Shown in pieces: positions 1 through 9,678 of a DNA stretch of 64,000 bases; positions within the stretch are counted from its first letter, which is position 1; every line of letters begins with the position of its first letter. The stretch comes from Stropharia rugosoannulata (lineage: Eukaryota; Basidiomycota; Agaricomycetes; Agaricales; Strophariaceae). Position numbers and translations under genes: made by a program. The stretch lies in NCBI GenBank assembly GCA_028532985.1, contig JANCIK010000005.1, positions 1,804,501 through 1,868,500 on the forward strand, in the 5' to 3' direction. Under the pieces are notes generated by a model. The model was not told the DNA's origin, did not search any database, and saw nothing but the letters and a program-made list of their open reading frames with translations.

Positions 1-1
1 T

Positions 2-1009
2 GCGCTAAGCTCATGGGCGGAAGGGCGGCCATTAAAGAAAGAGAATGCCCGTGCAATAGCGCAGTGGATATTCGAGGACATTATCTGCCGTTGGGGCTGT
101 CTGCAAGAAATCATCACAGACAATGGTGGACCGTTCCGCGCAGCGCTTAAGTACTTAGAAAAGAAGTATGGGATTACAGGGATTACTATCTCTGTGTACA
201 ACTCGCAAGCGAATGGAAAAATAGAGCGTCCTCATTGGGACATAAGACAGATGTTGTGGAAAGCGTGTGGAGGGACAGAAGGCGCGCATAAGCGTTGGAG
301 TAGATTCCTCTACCATGTGTTGTGGGCGGATCGTATCACTGTGCGACGAGGATTCGGGTGTTCCCCATTCTTCATGGTAACGGGCGCACACCCCATACTA
401 CCATTCGACATAGCAGAAGCGACTTGGCTGGTGAAACTACCAGATCGCGTACTGACTACGGAGGAGTTAGTAGGGTATCGTGCGCGCGCACTAGCCAAAC
501 ATCGCGACACAGTAGAGGAGATGCGCGCACGAGTATCAAAGACAAAAAGAGATGCGATCAGGGCATTTGAAAAGAAGCACTCGGCTAAAATCCGTGACTA
601 TGTGTTTAAGCCAGGAGATGTGGTGCTAATGAGGAACTCGGGCATAGAATCCAGTCTGAATCGTAAGATGCTCGCACGATGGAACGGGCCTTACATTGTT
701 ATTGCACGAAAAGACGGTGGAGCATACTTAGTGGCAGAGATGGATGGCTCTGTGTTGAAGGATAAGGTGGCGGCGTTCCGCCTCATTCCCTACTTTGCAC
801 GAAGGCAACTGCGCTTACCGGACGGCTTGGATGATATAATTGATCAGACCAAGGAGAACCTCGCTAAAATGTTAGAGGCACCGGACTATGAGCCAGCTAT
901 TCCCAAAGATTATATCTTTGATGAGCCCGGTGTACCCTCGGGTAGCGGTGTGCTTACAGTGGAAGAAGATGAAGAAGACGATGATGACTGGGGCGAAGAA
1001 GACACTTAG
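2..1009 (+). CDS. Ty3/gypsy retrotransposon integrase, 5' part outside window
   Basis: This is the C-terminal part of a Pol polyprotein, open at the left edge, about 335 residues long before the stop. Two residues of the DDE integrase triad are visible: the Asp of TDNG (residue 40 of the fragment) and the Glu of NGKIER (residue 75). The zinc-binding N-terminus and the first Asp lie outside the window. Further on, a basic stretch and the GPY/F-type module (RWNGPYIV followed by AFRLIPYF) mark the integrase C-terminal domain, which in this family helps target and bind DNA. The protein ends in a strongly acidic tail (EEDEEDDDDWGEEDT); no chromodomain is seen. No stop or frameshift interrupts the visible part, so the element may have been active recently. 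An antisense gene begins (at its 3' end) 127 bp downstream. Confidence 0.9.
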   Translation, partial: ALSSWAEGRPLKKENARAIAQWIFEDIICRWGCLQEIITDNGGPFRAALKYLEKKYGITGITISVYNSQANGKIERPHWDIRQMLWKACGGTEGAHKRWSRFLYHVLWADRITVRRGFGCSPFFMVTGAHPILPFDIAEATWLVKLPDRVLTTEELVGYRARALAKHRDTVEEMRARVSKTKRDAIRAFEKKHSAKIRDYVFKPGDVVLMRNSGIESSLNRKMLARWNGPYIVIARKDGGAYLVAEMDGSVLKDKVAAFRLIPYFARRQLRLPDGLDDIIDQTKENLAKMLEAPDYEPAIPKDYIFDEPGVPSGSGVLTVEEDEEDDDDWGEEDT

Positions 1010-1136
1010 ATGTGCGAGCACCGTAGGAAGAAAAGTGACCACAATATAATATATTGGGTAAAGAAGATAGGGAATACAAAGAGAGCTAGCTACAGACGCC
1101 CCTTTAAGGCGTGCAGCGCACATTGAGCCAGGCTAT

Positions 1137-3640
1137 CTACTGGGCAGGTTTGACCTCGGTGGCGGCAACACCAGTAACGTCGAGGCTGCGCTGCAAGATG
1201 ACAAGTTGCTCAACGAGGAGTGCGCAGTGCTTGAGGATGAAGTCGACCTTGTGGAGATCACAAATGATCTCTGCTTGTAAATCACCAATGAGGCGGCGCA
1301 TCACCAACTCGGAAGGGTTACCCGTATTAAGGGGCTCCTTAAGGAGGTTAGCGGTGGCATCAAGACAAGCATTGACCTTGTCATTGTCCAAAACGAGAGA
1401 AGTGCCTGAAGGAGAAGGGTTAGAAAAGATTAGTAAGAGAGTGGTGCGGTGCGCGTACCTTGCATAATAAAAGGAGAGTCGGGGAACGTAGGAACGCCCT
1501 CTGAGCCCAGCCTAGCTTTCTTAGGAGAGGCTTCACCTGCGGCGGCATCACGGAATGAGCGACGAAGCTCGGTCTGACGATAAGTCATGCCTCGACCAAG
1601 GGGACGAGAGCAGTAACCAGGAGTGTCTCCGCGCTCGCGCTGGTATTTCTATAAGAATCTAAGTGCGCGCAGCGGAGACAGGTCAAACACACACCTGTTT
1701 AGGAGTATCAGGAGGAGCGGCGCGCTTCTTGTTAGGGCTCGGCTCGGGTGTATGCTGCCTGCTGGGAGGACCTCCCTCAGTTGCGGCTTCAACTTTATCG
1801 TCAAGGGCCATCTTTTTGAGGAGCATGTAAAGTTGCATGTTAGTGATGTCTGGTAAAGAAACCAAGGTTAGCCACACCTTGTCATCGTCAGAGTCAGGAG
1901 ATGTAGTACCTCCAGGTGCAGAGGCGGTCTCAAGGTCCGCAGTTGCAGAACGCGTAAGAACGCGAACGTTGCGCTGCGCACACCAAAAAGGGGATTAAGT
2001 ATAGAAAGGGTTAGGAGAGGAAGATGAGCGCACAGGTCCAGTAGGGGTATGGGTGCGCTGACGAGAAGCGGCAGCCTTAGCCTTGAGGACTTGTTCATGC
2101 AAGTTGATAAATGCATTGGCGGCAGGGGAGAAGGAGCGAATGTGGTGGTCAGCCTCGAGCAACGTATATATGGCGCAAGTCTCATTGAGTATCTTGATAG
2201 CTTCATTGTTGTTTATAACGCAAGTGATGTCTGACGTTACATTCATGGAGATTGAGTGGGATGGAGGGGACCTGAATACAAGAGCCCATATAGCAATGAG
2301 AGGAAGGGGGGAAGATCGTGCGCACATCGCAGCAAAAGAGTGCGCGCATCAAGGGAGATGCAGGTCTTCCCCCGTTTGGCAAAATGATGTCTGTTTTGGG
2401 ATTGATGCCGAAAGTGCATAACAATGTTACCCGACAGTCTTATTTCAAATACAGGGTTATGACACATGTACCAAGGAATAGATGCTAGCTATGAGTATAG
2501 ATAGTTATCAATGGAAAGACAGCAAAATGTCAGTTCGGGAATTAAACATCCTAAGAAGTGATTGTCAGGGTCAGTGCAGTGCATGGGAAGAAGAGGCCTA
2601 CAGGAAAGAATTCCTCCTGATAAAAGACCTGGGCAGCATAGTGAAGTTGTTGGAAGTGTTCAGAGTGAGGGAGGGTGCCGTAGCGCTCAGCATCAGTAGT
2701 ACCACACAAGAGCAGGACGAGCTCACTATAGTGAAGCTGAGCGCACAAGTGCGAGATGCGAGGCGAGTGACAGGTAGCTTCGGTCAGCGCCAGAGCCCGC
2801 TACAAGGATGTCAGAGCCGCGCACGAAAAGGCTGGAGAATGGGGACATGTGCGTACCACATGGTCTTGAACGTGATGCATCATGTCTAGGCAGATGGTCA
2901 TGGGAAGCAGCGGTTCAGTCGCAGCCTCAAGAATAAAATGAAGGGCGCCTATGTAGATGCAGCAGACGTGCTCATGATCATTGAGCGGAATATCAGCTAG
3001 TGCCCGCTTGGGTAGAGCAGCTAAGCGCAGGAAGGAAGGATCAGACCTCGCGCGCTGAAGGAGATTACTTTCGGTATTAAGGGAGGGCATGATGATAAGA
3101 GACAGGGTCATTGCGGGACCATATATATTACAAGACCGTCCATCAGAAAGGCGCGCGGGCTCAATCGTAGCTAATATCATCTACTACAAGGGCGGCATCG
3201 GGATCTACGTCTAGAACAGTGGGTCCTGTTGGCTCAGAAGGTGGGAGGTTGTGAAAAGGCATGCCAAGATGGCTGTACCGATCGAGAAGGTGAAGAGCAG
3301 CGTTACTGAGCATGCGTGCATCGAAATGATCATCGCTAAATCTGCGCTGAGCGCAGCCTTCGTGAAACACGATCATCATGACTAAAGGCAGGAATTGGCG
3401 GTTGAAGTCGATAAAACGCAAAGGCAGTGTAATCCGATCCTGGAGGAAAACGTCAGCAGAAGGAGCGCTTGCAGGAAATTGGAAAGTTACCAATGTGCGC
3501 ACGAGGGACTGAGCAGATTGTAGAGGAAAGTGAAAAGGGCCGTTGTTGCAGTCCTCTGCGAGCTCTGCATGAACGGCGAGTTGTCTCAATATAGCAGTAA
3601 ACTGGCGAGCGACGGCGGTGCGCTGATATCGGAGAGCCAT
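1137..3640 (-). CDS. Spliced antisense gene inside a Ty3/gypsy element, unknown function
   Basis: I do not recognise this protein. Reading from the right, exon 1 starts MALRYQRTAVARQF at 3640 and stays open for about 150 residues. Later exons are supported by open frames ending at typical splice signals: one around 2050-2230 (FINLHEQVLKAKAAAS), one around 1690-1880 (VWLTLVSLPDITNMQL), one around 1480-1620 (GMTYRQTELRRSFRDAA), and a last exon at 1137-1391 that begins after an intron with a pyrimidine-rich end and closes ...GVAATEVKPAQ. The last exon is helical and leucine-rich, and may form a coiled coil. The gene lies between the integrase stop (1009) and a + strand polypurine tract (3688), so it occupies the space before the 3' LTR in antisense. 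The middle exons (2500-3180) are the least certain. Confidence 0.5.
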
Positions 3641-3687
3641 GGAAGGCAGTAAAGAAACTGTCAACTGGGGACAGTTGAATTTATAGT

Positions 3688-3699
3688 GGGGGGGAGAGA
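3688..3699 (+). other. Polypurine tract of a Ty3/gypsy element
   Basis: GGGGGGGAGAGA follows the sequence GGGGACAGTTGAATTTATAG. A near-identical arrangement recurs at 6718. In LTR retrotransposons this purine run primes plus-strand DNA synthesis and lies just before the 3' LTR, and the next bases are TG as expected for an LTR start. Its orientation agrees with the integrase at 2-1009. Confidence 0.6.
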
Positions 3700-4034
3700 T
3701 GGCCTAGCCAAGCAAGGATAAATCTAGGAGTGTAAGGAGATAGGGCAGAGAGACCAAGAGCTCGGGACATTGGGGGGCACATACTTGCAAGTGGGCGCTG
3801 GTCAGATGCGTGCATCGCACTTGTACTCGCTCACTACAGAAAACTTGCTATTAGGGACTACCCTAGGAGATATAAGCACTTAAAATCACACAGGAGAGAG
3901 ACAAGAAAATAATTAAAAGCATATAATAGTAAACAAAAACTACTCTACATATGCTAGATAGAATAGTTAGGAAGGGAACAGGAAAGAAGTACAAAAGGAA
4001 AACAAGCGCCAAAATGCGTGCCCTGCAGCAAGAC
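3700..4034 (+). repeat. LTR-like stretch, boundaries not resolved
   Basis: About 330 bp between the first polypurine tract and the 3' end of the second antisense gene. It starts TGGCCTAGCC directly after the purine run and contains the motif GCGTGCATCGCAC near 3808, also found near 7252 in the second LTR-like stretch. I see no coding potential on either strand. No matching copy is present to fix the right end, so a full, partial or chimeric LTR cannot be told apart. Confidence 0.3.
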
Positions 4035-6121
4035 TCAAGTCTCCATATTATCACCCTCGTTAACAGTGTCTTCTTCAGCAGAGGCCTCCGGGCTTGAGTC
4101 GTCGACAATGACGGGAGAAGACTTGTACGACCGAACAGGCGCCTTGCCTTTGCCTTTACCCTTGCCTTTGCTTTTAGGAACCGATGCGCGGACCTTGGAA
4201 GCTTTAGAAGGTTGAGGGGCGGGGATGAAAGACGAAGGGTCTTGACGAGGATGCGCGGGATCGTAAAAGGAGGAAGAAGGAACAAAGTCGACCGGATGGT
4301 CGGGGTCCAGAGGCTGGCACAGAGCATTGTAGGACGCGCAGAGAGCCGAGAGATCCATACGACGCAACACGTCGAAAGTCTCGCAGTCAGAGAAGCGCGC
4401 ACCGATCACGACATTTGTGGGGAGGGTCGCAGCCATAGCCTGTGCGAGCTGGACGAGCTGGATCAGCTCTGCGAAGTAAAGGCGCTGAAGGCCTCGGCGG
4501 GACTCTTCCGCGGCGCGCGCCTGCTGACCATAGGCCTCGAGACGGGCGAAGGAAGCTTGAAGCTCTGAAAAGAAGAGAAAGTCAGTAAAATAGAAAGAAA
4601 AGATAAAAGACGCACACATACCACGAGGAGAAGTCCGATGCCAACCAGAAGTCCCCTCAAGGGCACTGTCGAGTTCGACACTGGTCATCGTATGGAGGCA
4701 AGGGCCCTGATTGCTCAGGCGACAGCTGGCGCATTTCCTGCCAGGACCGTGCAGGAGACAGAATGACTTGTGAGAAGTGGTGTCAGAAGATTCGTCTTGA
4801 GGGCGCCCGCAAAGAGAACAAGAAAACCCGGGCTAGTGTTGAAAGAGTTAGATAAGACAAAATTTTGAAAGGAAACATAAAACGTACGATCACAGCAGCA
4901 CTCAGCTGCTCTTCTGAAGGCAACTGGCGCATCTGGATGGCGTCAGGCAAAGGTTTGCCCGCCAAGGCAAGCGAAGCGGAATAGATGCCAGGGAGGAGAT
5001 TAAAGATTGGATAGGTAGACTGGTAGGCAACCTTGGAGCTGTCCATGCCTACCAAACGAGGGAGCTCGGGGAGGCCACTGGGGACCACCTCCAAAGGTAC
5101 CACCTTGGTGCGCGACGCGCGTTTCTTGGGAAGGGGGGCAGATGTGCGTGCACGGGAAGGACCAGCTACGGCCTCTTGGATCACTAGAAAAGAATCAAGA
5201 AGAAGAAAAAGGCCAGTAATTAAGGGAACGTTACCAGGAGTCTTGATGACGGAGCACGTATGCTTCGCTAACGGAAGGTCGGGGATGGGCAAGGATGAAA
5301 GGGGTACAGGCACAGCACACTTGCGTTTGGAAGAGGTGGTAGGCGCGGAATCAACCATGATCGAGGACTCCGGGTCTTGAGGAGGGGGTGGAGTTGGCAA
5401 GGGCGAGACACACCTCCGTTTGGTAGGCACGGTGAGGATGGGCTCGAAGGGTAACGGGTCAGGAGAAGGCGGGGGAGGAGTTGGAGAAGGCGAGACGCGC
5501 CTCTCTTCGAGGGGAGGCGCGGGCGTCGCATCGGTCACCGTTCCACCGTGCGGGGGCCCTCCCATTGTCACGTCACGACTGGTGGACGCAAGTGGCACAT
5601 ACTGGAGACGAGGTTCGGGCTCGTCCCCAGGCGTCCAGAGAGGAGGGAAGGCTGTGGCAAAAGCCCCTTTGTATGAGAGAAGCTAGGGTACGGATGCGCG
5701 TATCGAACGTAAGCGGAGGAAGAAGAAAAACAGAAGAAAAAGGGAGATGCACCGGTTCGAGTACAGGCTCTGAAAACCAGACCGCCCGCCTAGGGGGGTC
5801 CTGTGAGTCCCAACTGAAGGAGCCGTTGCTGTCGTTCAGGCTCAAGATAGAAAGAAGGAGGGCGAGTTCCTGAATGCCTGTGTGGTGAGAAAGGTCCTGA
5901 GGGAAAGCTAGGACGTGTGCTGCGAGACCCGCGCCCAAGGCATCCCGATAACTGTTGAAAAGTGACGCTTGGGCAGCGTCGAGAGTGTCAAGGTCACTTA
6001 GGTCGTCGAGTGCGTCGAAGTTTGTAAGGGCTGGGCGCAGGCGGTGGAAATGGTCGACGCCATCGCGTTTGCCATCCTCGGTGCGCTGCGCGATAAAAGA
6101 GAAAGCCTTTCGGAAACCCAT
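4035..6121 (-). CDS. Spliced antisense gene with Cys/His zinc-binding motif and coiled coil
   Basis: Function unknown; not in a family I can name. Exon 1 starts MGFRKAFSFIAQRTEDG at 6121 and ends at 5753; a 70-nt intron (5683-5752, GT..AG, phase 0) joins it to LLSYKGAFATAFPPLW. The central part is rich in proline with patches KRRC and KRKC and a basic run PLPKKRASRTK that could be a nuclear localisation signal. After two more introns comes a cysteine-rich block spaced C-x2-C-x16-C-x2-H-x5-C-x2-C-x7-C (about 4690-4835), then a helical, probably coiled-coil exon (ELQASFARLEAYGQQARAAE), a lysine/glycine-rich KGKGKGKGK run and an acidic end. The gene is antisense to the neighbouring Ty3 elements, with a + strand polypurine tract 0.6 kb beyond its start. 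Frame continuity across all introns suggests it is intact. Confidence 0.6.
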
Positions 6122-6717
6122 GAACGTCTTGTGGTCCAGTTTAGAGAAGTAAAAGAGGAAAGCAGTAGGGATTTAGAGAGGGAAGCAAGAGAAAGAAAGA
6201 ACGGGAGGGGCAGAGGACCTTGTTATATACCCAGGAAAGAATAGTGAAGGAAAATTCTGGAGCATGAGAGAAGCTGAACGGCGATGAGCACATGTTGAAT
6301 AAACTTACCGGCGACATACTAGAATAGCGTGCAGTAAAAAAGAAGAACTAGCAGGGCCCAGAAAAGGAAAGGGCAAGGCCTGATCAGGAAGGTGACTCGA
6401 GAAGGGATGTAGGCTGGCCCAAAATAGTAATAATGGGACCATTAGGAGTAAGAAATTAGAAAACAACGATAGGCGTGGTGCGCGCAGAAGAGGGGTTTGT
6501 CTAAAACAAGTCTAGTTCGGTGGAGGTCCAGTAAGGAGTGCCCGAAGAGGAAAATCAGGGCGCCGAATAGAGATAGGATGTAGGAAGAAGGGAGCTCTGG
6601 GTAGCCACAGACGGCAGTAACTAAGTCAGGACACGGTAGGATGGGGAAAATAGTGGACTGCTACTATAGAAGCAATGCACGCATCTGAAGTTGACTGAGG
6701 ACAGTCAAGATTTTAGT
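6122..6717. other. Non-coding stretch upstream of the antisense gene
   Basis: About 600 bp between the start codon of the - strand gene and the next polypurine tract. It is purine-rich on the + strand and shows no frame with coding character. It presumably holds the promoter and 5' leader of the antisense gene. No clear TATA box is seen. Confidence 0.4.
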
Positions 6718-6727
6718 GGGGGGGAGA
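6718..6727 (+). other. Second polypurine tract
   Basis: GGGGGGGAGA follows GAGGACAGTCAAGATTTTAG, closely matching the tract at 3688 in both sequence and spacing. The following TGACAGGGCTGC is a plausible LTR start. The downstream bases differ from those after the first tract, so the two probably belong to different but related element families. Confidence 0.55.
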
Positions 6728-7760
6728 TGACAGGGCTGCTTTTTGGCTACGGGTGTAAATAGTCAGAAGGTCCGTTAGTGGGATAGTTGCGCGCGGGAAA
6801 CACAGAGAGACTAAAGTTGAGCCTGCCTCGTAGTCTATAGCTATCAGCGCGCAAGCATCATGACTACAAGCGCCTGCATGCACCTATCGTGAAAAGGATT
6901 GGACAGCAAACTGTACAGTTTTAAAAAGTGCATAGTTTGGCCATCTGTGAGAGCGATCAGGTGCGCAGAGAACGGTTAATCACCAGCAAAGTGCGGTGTG
7001 AGTACAGCTGAGCGGGTACCAAAGGCGGCGTGAAGGGCTGTGCACACATCGCAAAGGCAGAATTTGCCTAAGTCCACACATCATGTGACCGTGGCGGCGC
7101 GCATCAAAAGACGCGCAAAAGCCCGAGGGAACGACAGACATGTGCGCAGCAAGTGCCAAGGGACCAGGACACTAAAGGGAAGCCCAGGTGCGATGCGCGG
7201 ACCTTTGGCTGCGTGTTGCTAGTATTTACTTTACCCTATTAATAGTACACATGCGTGCATCGCATATAAACCTGTATTCTTCTCTATAGTAATTTAAGCA
7301 ATTGTCTACCCACTAGATCTGTGTACTGGGTTCTGTCCCAGGCCGTCGGAGGGCTGTGTTTAGCTTTTGTTAGGGTTTTAACTGTGAAGTATTTGTGAAT
7401 CATAGGAGTTTTGGATGGCTTCTGGCCACCGGGTCATTTGGAGAGCTCAGTGAGGAGTCAGTACAACCGTGTACAAAAACTCGCACTGTAGTGTTTAGAC
7501 TGTGAGACTGCACTGCCGGGTGAAAGACTTTGGAGAGTCTTGGATTGTTGGACTTTGGAGAGTCTGCGCATCGCACGAGGTCACCGGACCCGGAAGTGCG
7601 CGCAGCAAAGCTGTTCGCTAAAAACAACTTATTTCATTTATCATTTTGCCTAGCACACGCCACTAGCAACCAGGCTCTATCCGAGATTTACTAGAATTAA
7701 ACCCCTCCTTACAAACAAACTTGCAGGCACTACTTGCTATTACAAAGACTAGAGGACACG
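6728..7760 (+). repeat. Probable 3' LTR region, right end uncertain
   Basis: Starts with TG after the purine tract. It contains several copies of a GCGYGCATCGCA-like motif (near 7251 and 7566), an AT-rich region and an internal TTTTGTTAGGGTTTTAA stretch that could be the R/polyadenylation part. No open frame of coding quality is present. The right border is set only by where the broken gag gene begins to be recognisable; no second LTR copy is in the window to define it. Confidence 0.35.
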
Positions 7761-7907
7761 AGGTGCACACATTGCACACCCAGAACAGGAACCAGAGCAG
7801 AGCATAGATTATACTAGCCATTTAGTTGAGGGTGTTTGCTCGATCTAATGGATAGGATCTTGCTCCGCTGGGTGTGTGTGTGCTGTGTTTCGCAATTTCG
7901 AGTCTAG

Positions 7908-8678
7908 CTACACAGTAGACCTCTCAACAGGGGTGGAGGAAGGGGGGGGTGGTGTGTCTGTGCATTTGTAGGGTTGCCAGCGGTGGAAAGGCTGTTGTGG
8001 GCACTTGGGTTGATAATATGAGACAGGGTCCGCCACTGCATTGGCCTTGCGAGTGCATAGGAAGTTGTCACAGGTCAAGATCAGGTCCTTCCAACCGTCA
8101 ATTGTTGTTGGAGGCATGACGCAGCTGCATTTGTCGCAGAGATCCGGGCATAGGCCTTCAAGCAAGAAAAACAGGCTTGCCTCATTGCCAAAGCATGATT
8201 TATGACAGAGGTGCTCAAATTCCACGAGGAAAAGACCATTGTTACAATCACCTTGTGATAGAAGACGCATCCTATGTTGTGCATCTTGTCACTCGTGAGG
8301 GTTAGCAAATGAGGTGCGAAAGCAGTCTTCAAAGGAGCTCCAAGAGGAGAACAGGTAGGATCCCTCAGCAATCTGATCATATAAGTCTGTGAGCCAGTCA
8401 GATGTGTCGCCCTTGATAAGTGTAAGTGCATAGCAGATTTGTTTTTCTGTGGTGTTGAAATCATCAGGTTGGGCGTGGAAGATGTTGATGCATGCATTCA
8501 AGAAGGGCTGTAGCTTCGTAGAATCACCTAAGAACTTGTCAGGCTTGGGTAGGCAGATCTTGCTTGAGGGCTGGCGGGGAGCTGAGGGCACAGTGGAAGA
8601 GTGGAACCAGGGACATAGCCATTTCAAAAGCAGCGACAAGACGTGAAATAGTGGAGGCTTCCGCATCAGGAAAAACAC
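7908..8678 (-). pseudogene. Broken Ty3/gypsy gag gene
   Basis: The - strand encodes a retrotransposon Gag core: PKPDKFLGDSTKLQPFLNAC, then a region with CYALTLIKGDTSDWLTDLYD, the usual layout of fungal Ty3 Gag capsid domains. At 8289-8291 a TGA interrupts the frame (FANPHE, stop, QDAQHRM). The frame then continues unshifted through MRLLSQGDCNNGLFL and DGWKDLILTCDNFLC to a stop at 7908, short of any zinc knuckle. The 5' end is cut by the TIR element at 8664, so the N-terminus is not certain. Gag forms the virus-like particle of these elements; this copy cannot make it. Confidence 0.75.
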
Positions 8679-9678
8679 TTTTTCAGAAAAAGTCTTTTAA
8701 TTTTTTAAAAAGACTCAAAAAGACTTAAAAAGACCCCAGGAGACCTGGGTCTCTAGGAGACTTTTAAAGCAAAGTCTCCAGGTATCAAACTTTTAAAGAC
8801 TTTTTTATGTCTCTACGAGTCTCTTGAATGTCTTTTTTATGTGTTCATAATGTCTCTAGATGTCTCTAAATATCTTTTAATGTTACATTTTTGCTTTATA
8901 AAAACATTAAAAACATGACTTCATCTTAGCCAAATCACTACTACATAGATTAGATTGTATTTGTAAGTGTATTTGTAAGTAGGTAACTAGGTATATTTAA
9001 ATGTAATTAAGATTTGTCATGAAGTAACTATATTAGTCAGCACATTACATAGACATACAATGGCAAACAAACTATCACATTAACTTGGGTACAATGGGAA
9101 GAGGAACTTATGTTGTGGAAATAATTTGCATTTGCCAGGAATTGAACCAACAGCTTCATGCATGACTTAAAACCAGCATACTTTACCCTACACCGTGTGC
9201 CTGTGTATATAATTTAACTGCAGGTCAAATATGATGGTAATGCTCTAGACTACATTAACTTATTACATCACAAGTCATTGAATTTAGTCATGTTCAGATG
9301 TATTTTATATAAGATTTACAATGCAGATTACAAGTATTACTTGACAATAGCTATTCATAAGTCAATTTTTTCCTAGGTTCTTATGTCTTTAAATGTCTTT
9401 TTGAGTCTTTTTGTGGCTTTTTAACACACTTTATGAGACATTTCTACAATCTTTCAGAGACATAAAAAGATTTATACAATTACATCAATACATTTAAATA
9501 CTTAGAAAAATTGAAAGACTTTAAAAGACATAAAAAGACCTAAAAAGACATTGGAAGAATTACATATTTCCCTAAAGTCTCTAGGAGACCTTTGAAAGTA
9601 TAAAAAAGATGTAAAATTCACCAAAAGACATATTGATGTCTCAAAAAGTCTCTTTTCCAAAAAGTGGTTTTCCTGATG
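8664..9678. mobile_element. 1-kb non-coding TIR element (MITE-like)
   Basis: The two ends are inverted repeats. The left end reads CATCAGGAAAAACACTTTTT and the right end, on the opposite strand, CATCAGGAAAACCACTTTTT, one mismatch in 20; similarity continues into an AAAAGT/AAAGAC-rich zone. The inside is AT-rich, has no open frame, and carries many copies of AAAAAGAC and its complement GTCTTTTT, clustered within about 200 bp of each end. This is the layout of a non-autonomous DNA transposon with subterminal transposase sites. It sits at the 5' side of the gag pseudogene. I could not find a convincing target duplication. Confidence 0.65.
9131..9206 (-). other. tRNA-like (SINE-head-like) segment within the TIR element
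   Basis: On the - strand, GGTTCAATTCC (9138-9148) matches the RNA polymerase III B-box consensus, and an A-box-like GGTGTAGGGTAAAG lies about 45 bp upstream, close to normal tRNA spacing. The T-stem and anticodon stem do not pair well, so this is not a functional tRNA. It may be a decayed tRNA gene or a tRNA-derived SINE fragment. Confidence 0.3.

Noticed and set aside
6728..7760. A precise LTR pair for the Ty3 elements
   Set aside because: I searched for a matching second LTR copy and found none within the window, so LTR ends cannot be fixed.
7829..7912. tRNA-like segment with TCTAATGGATAGGA and TTTCGAGTC on the + strand
   Set aside because: The A-box and B-box resemblance is partial, and the anticodon and T stems do not pair. 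I judge it at most a decayed tRNA-like piece and did not call it.
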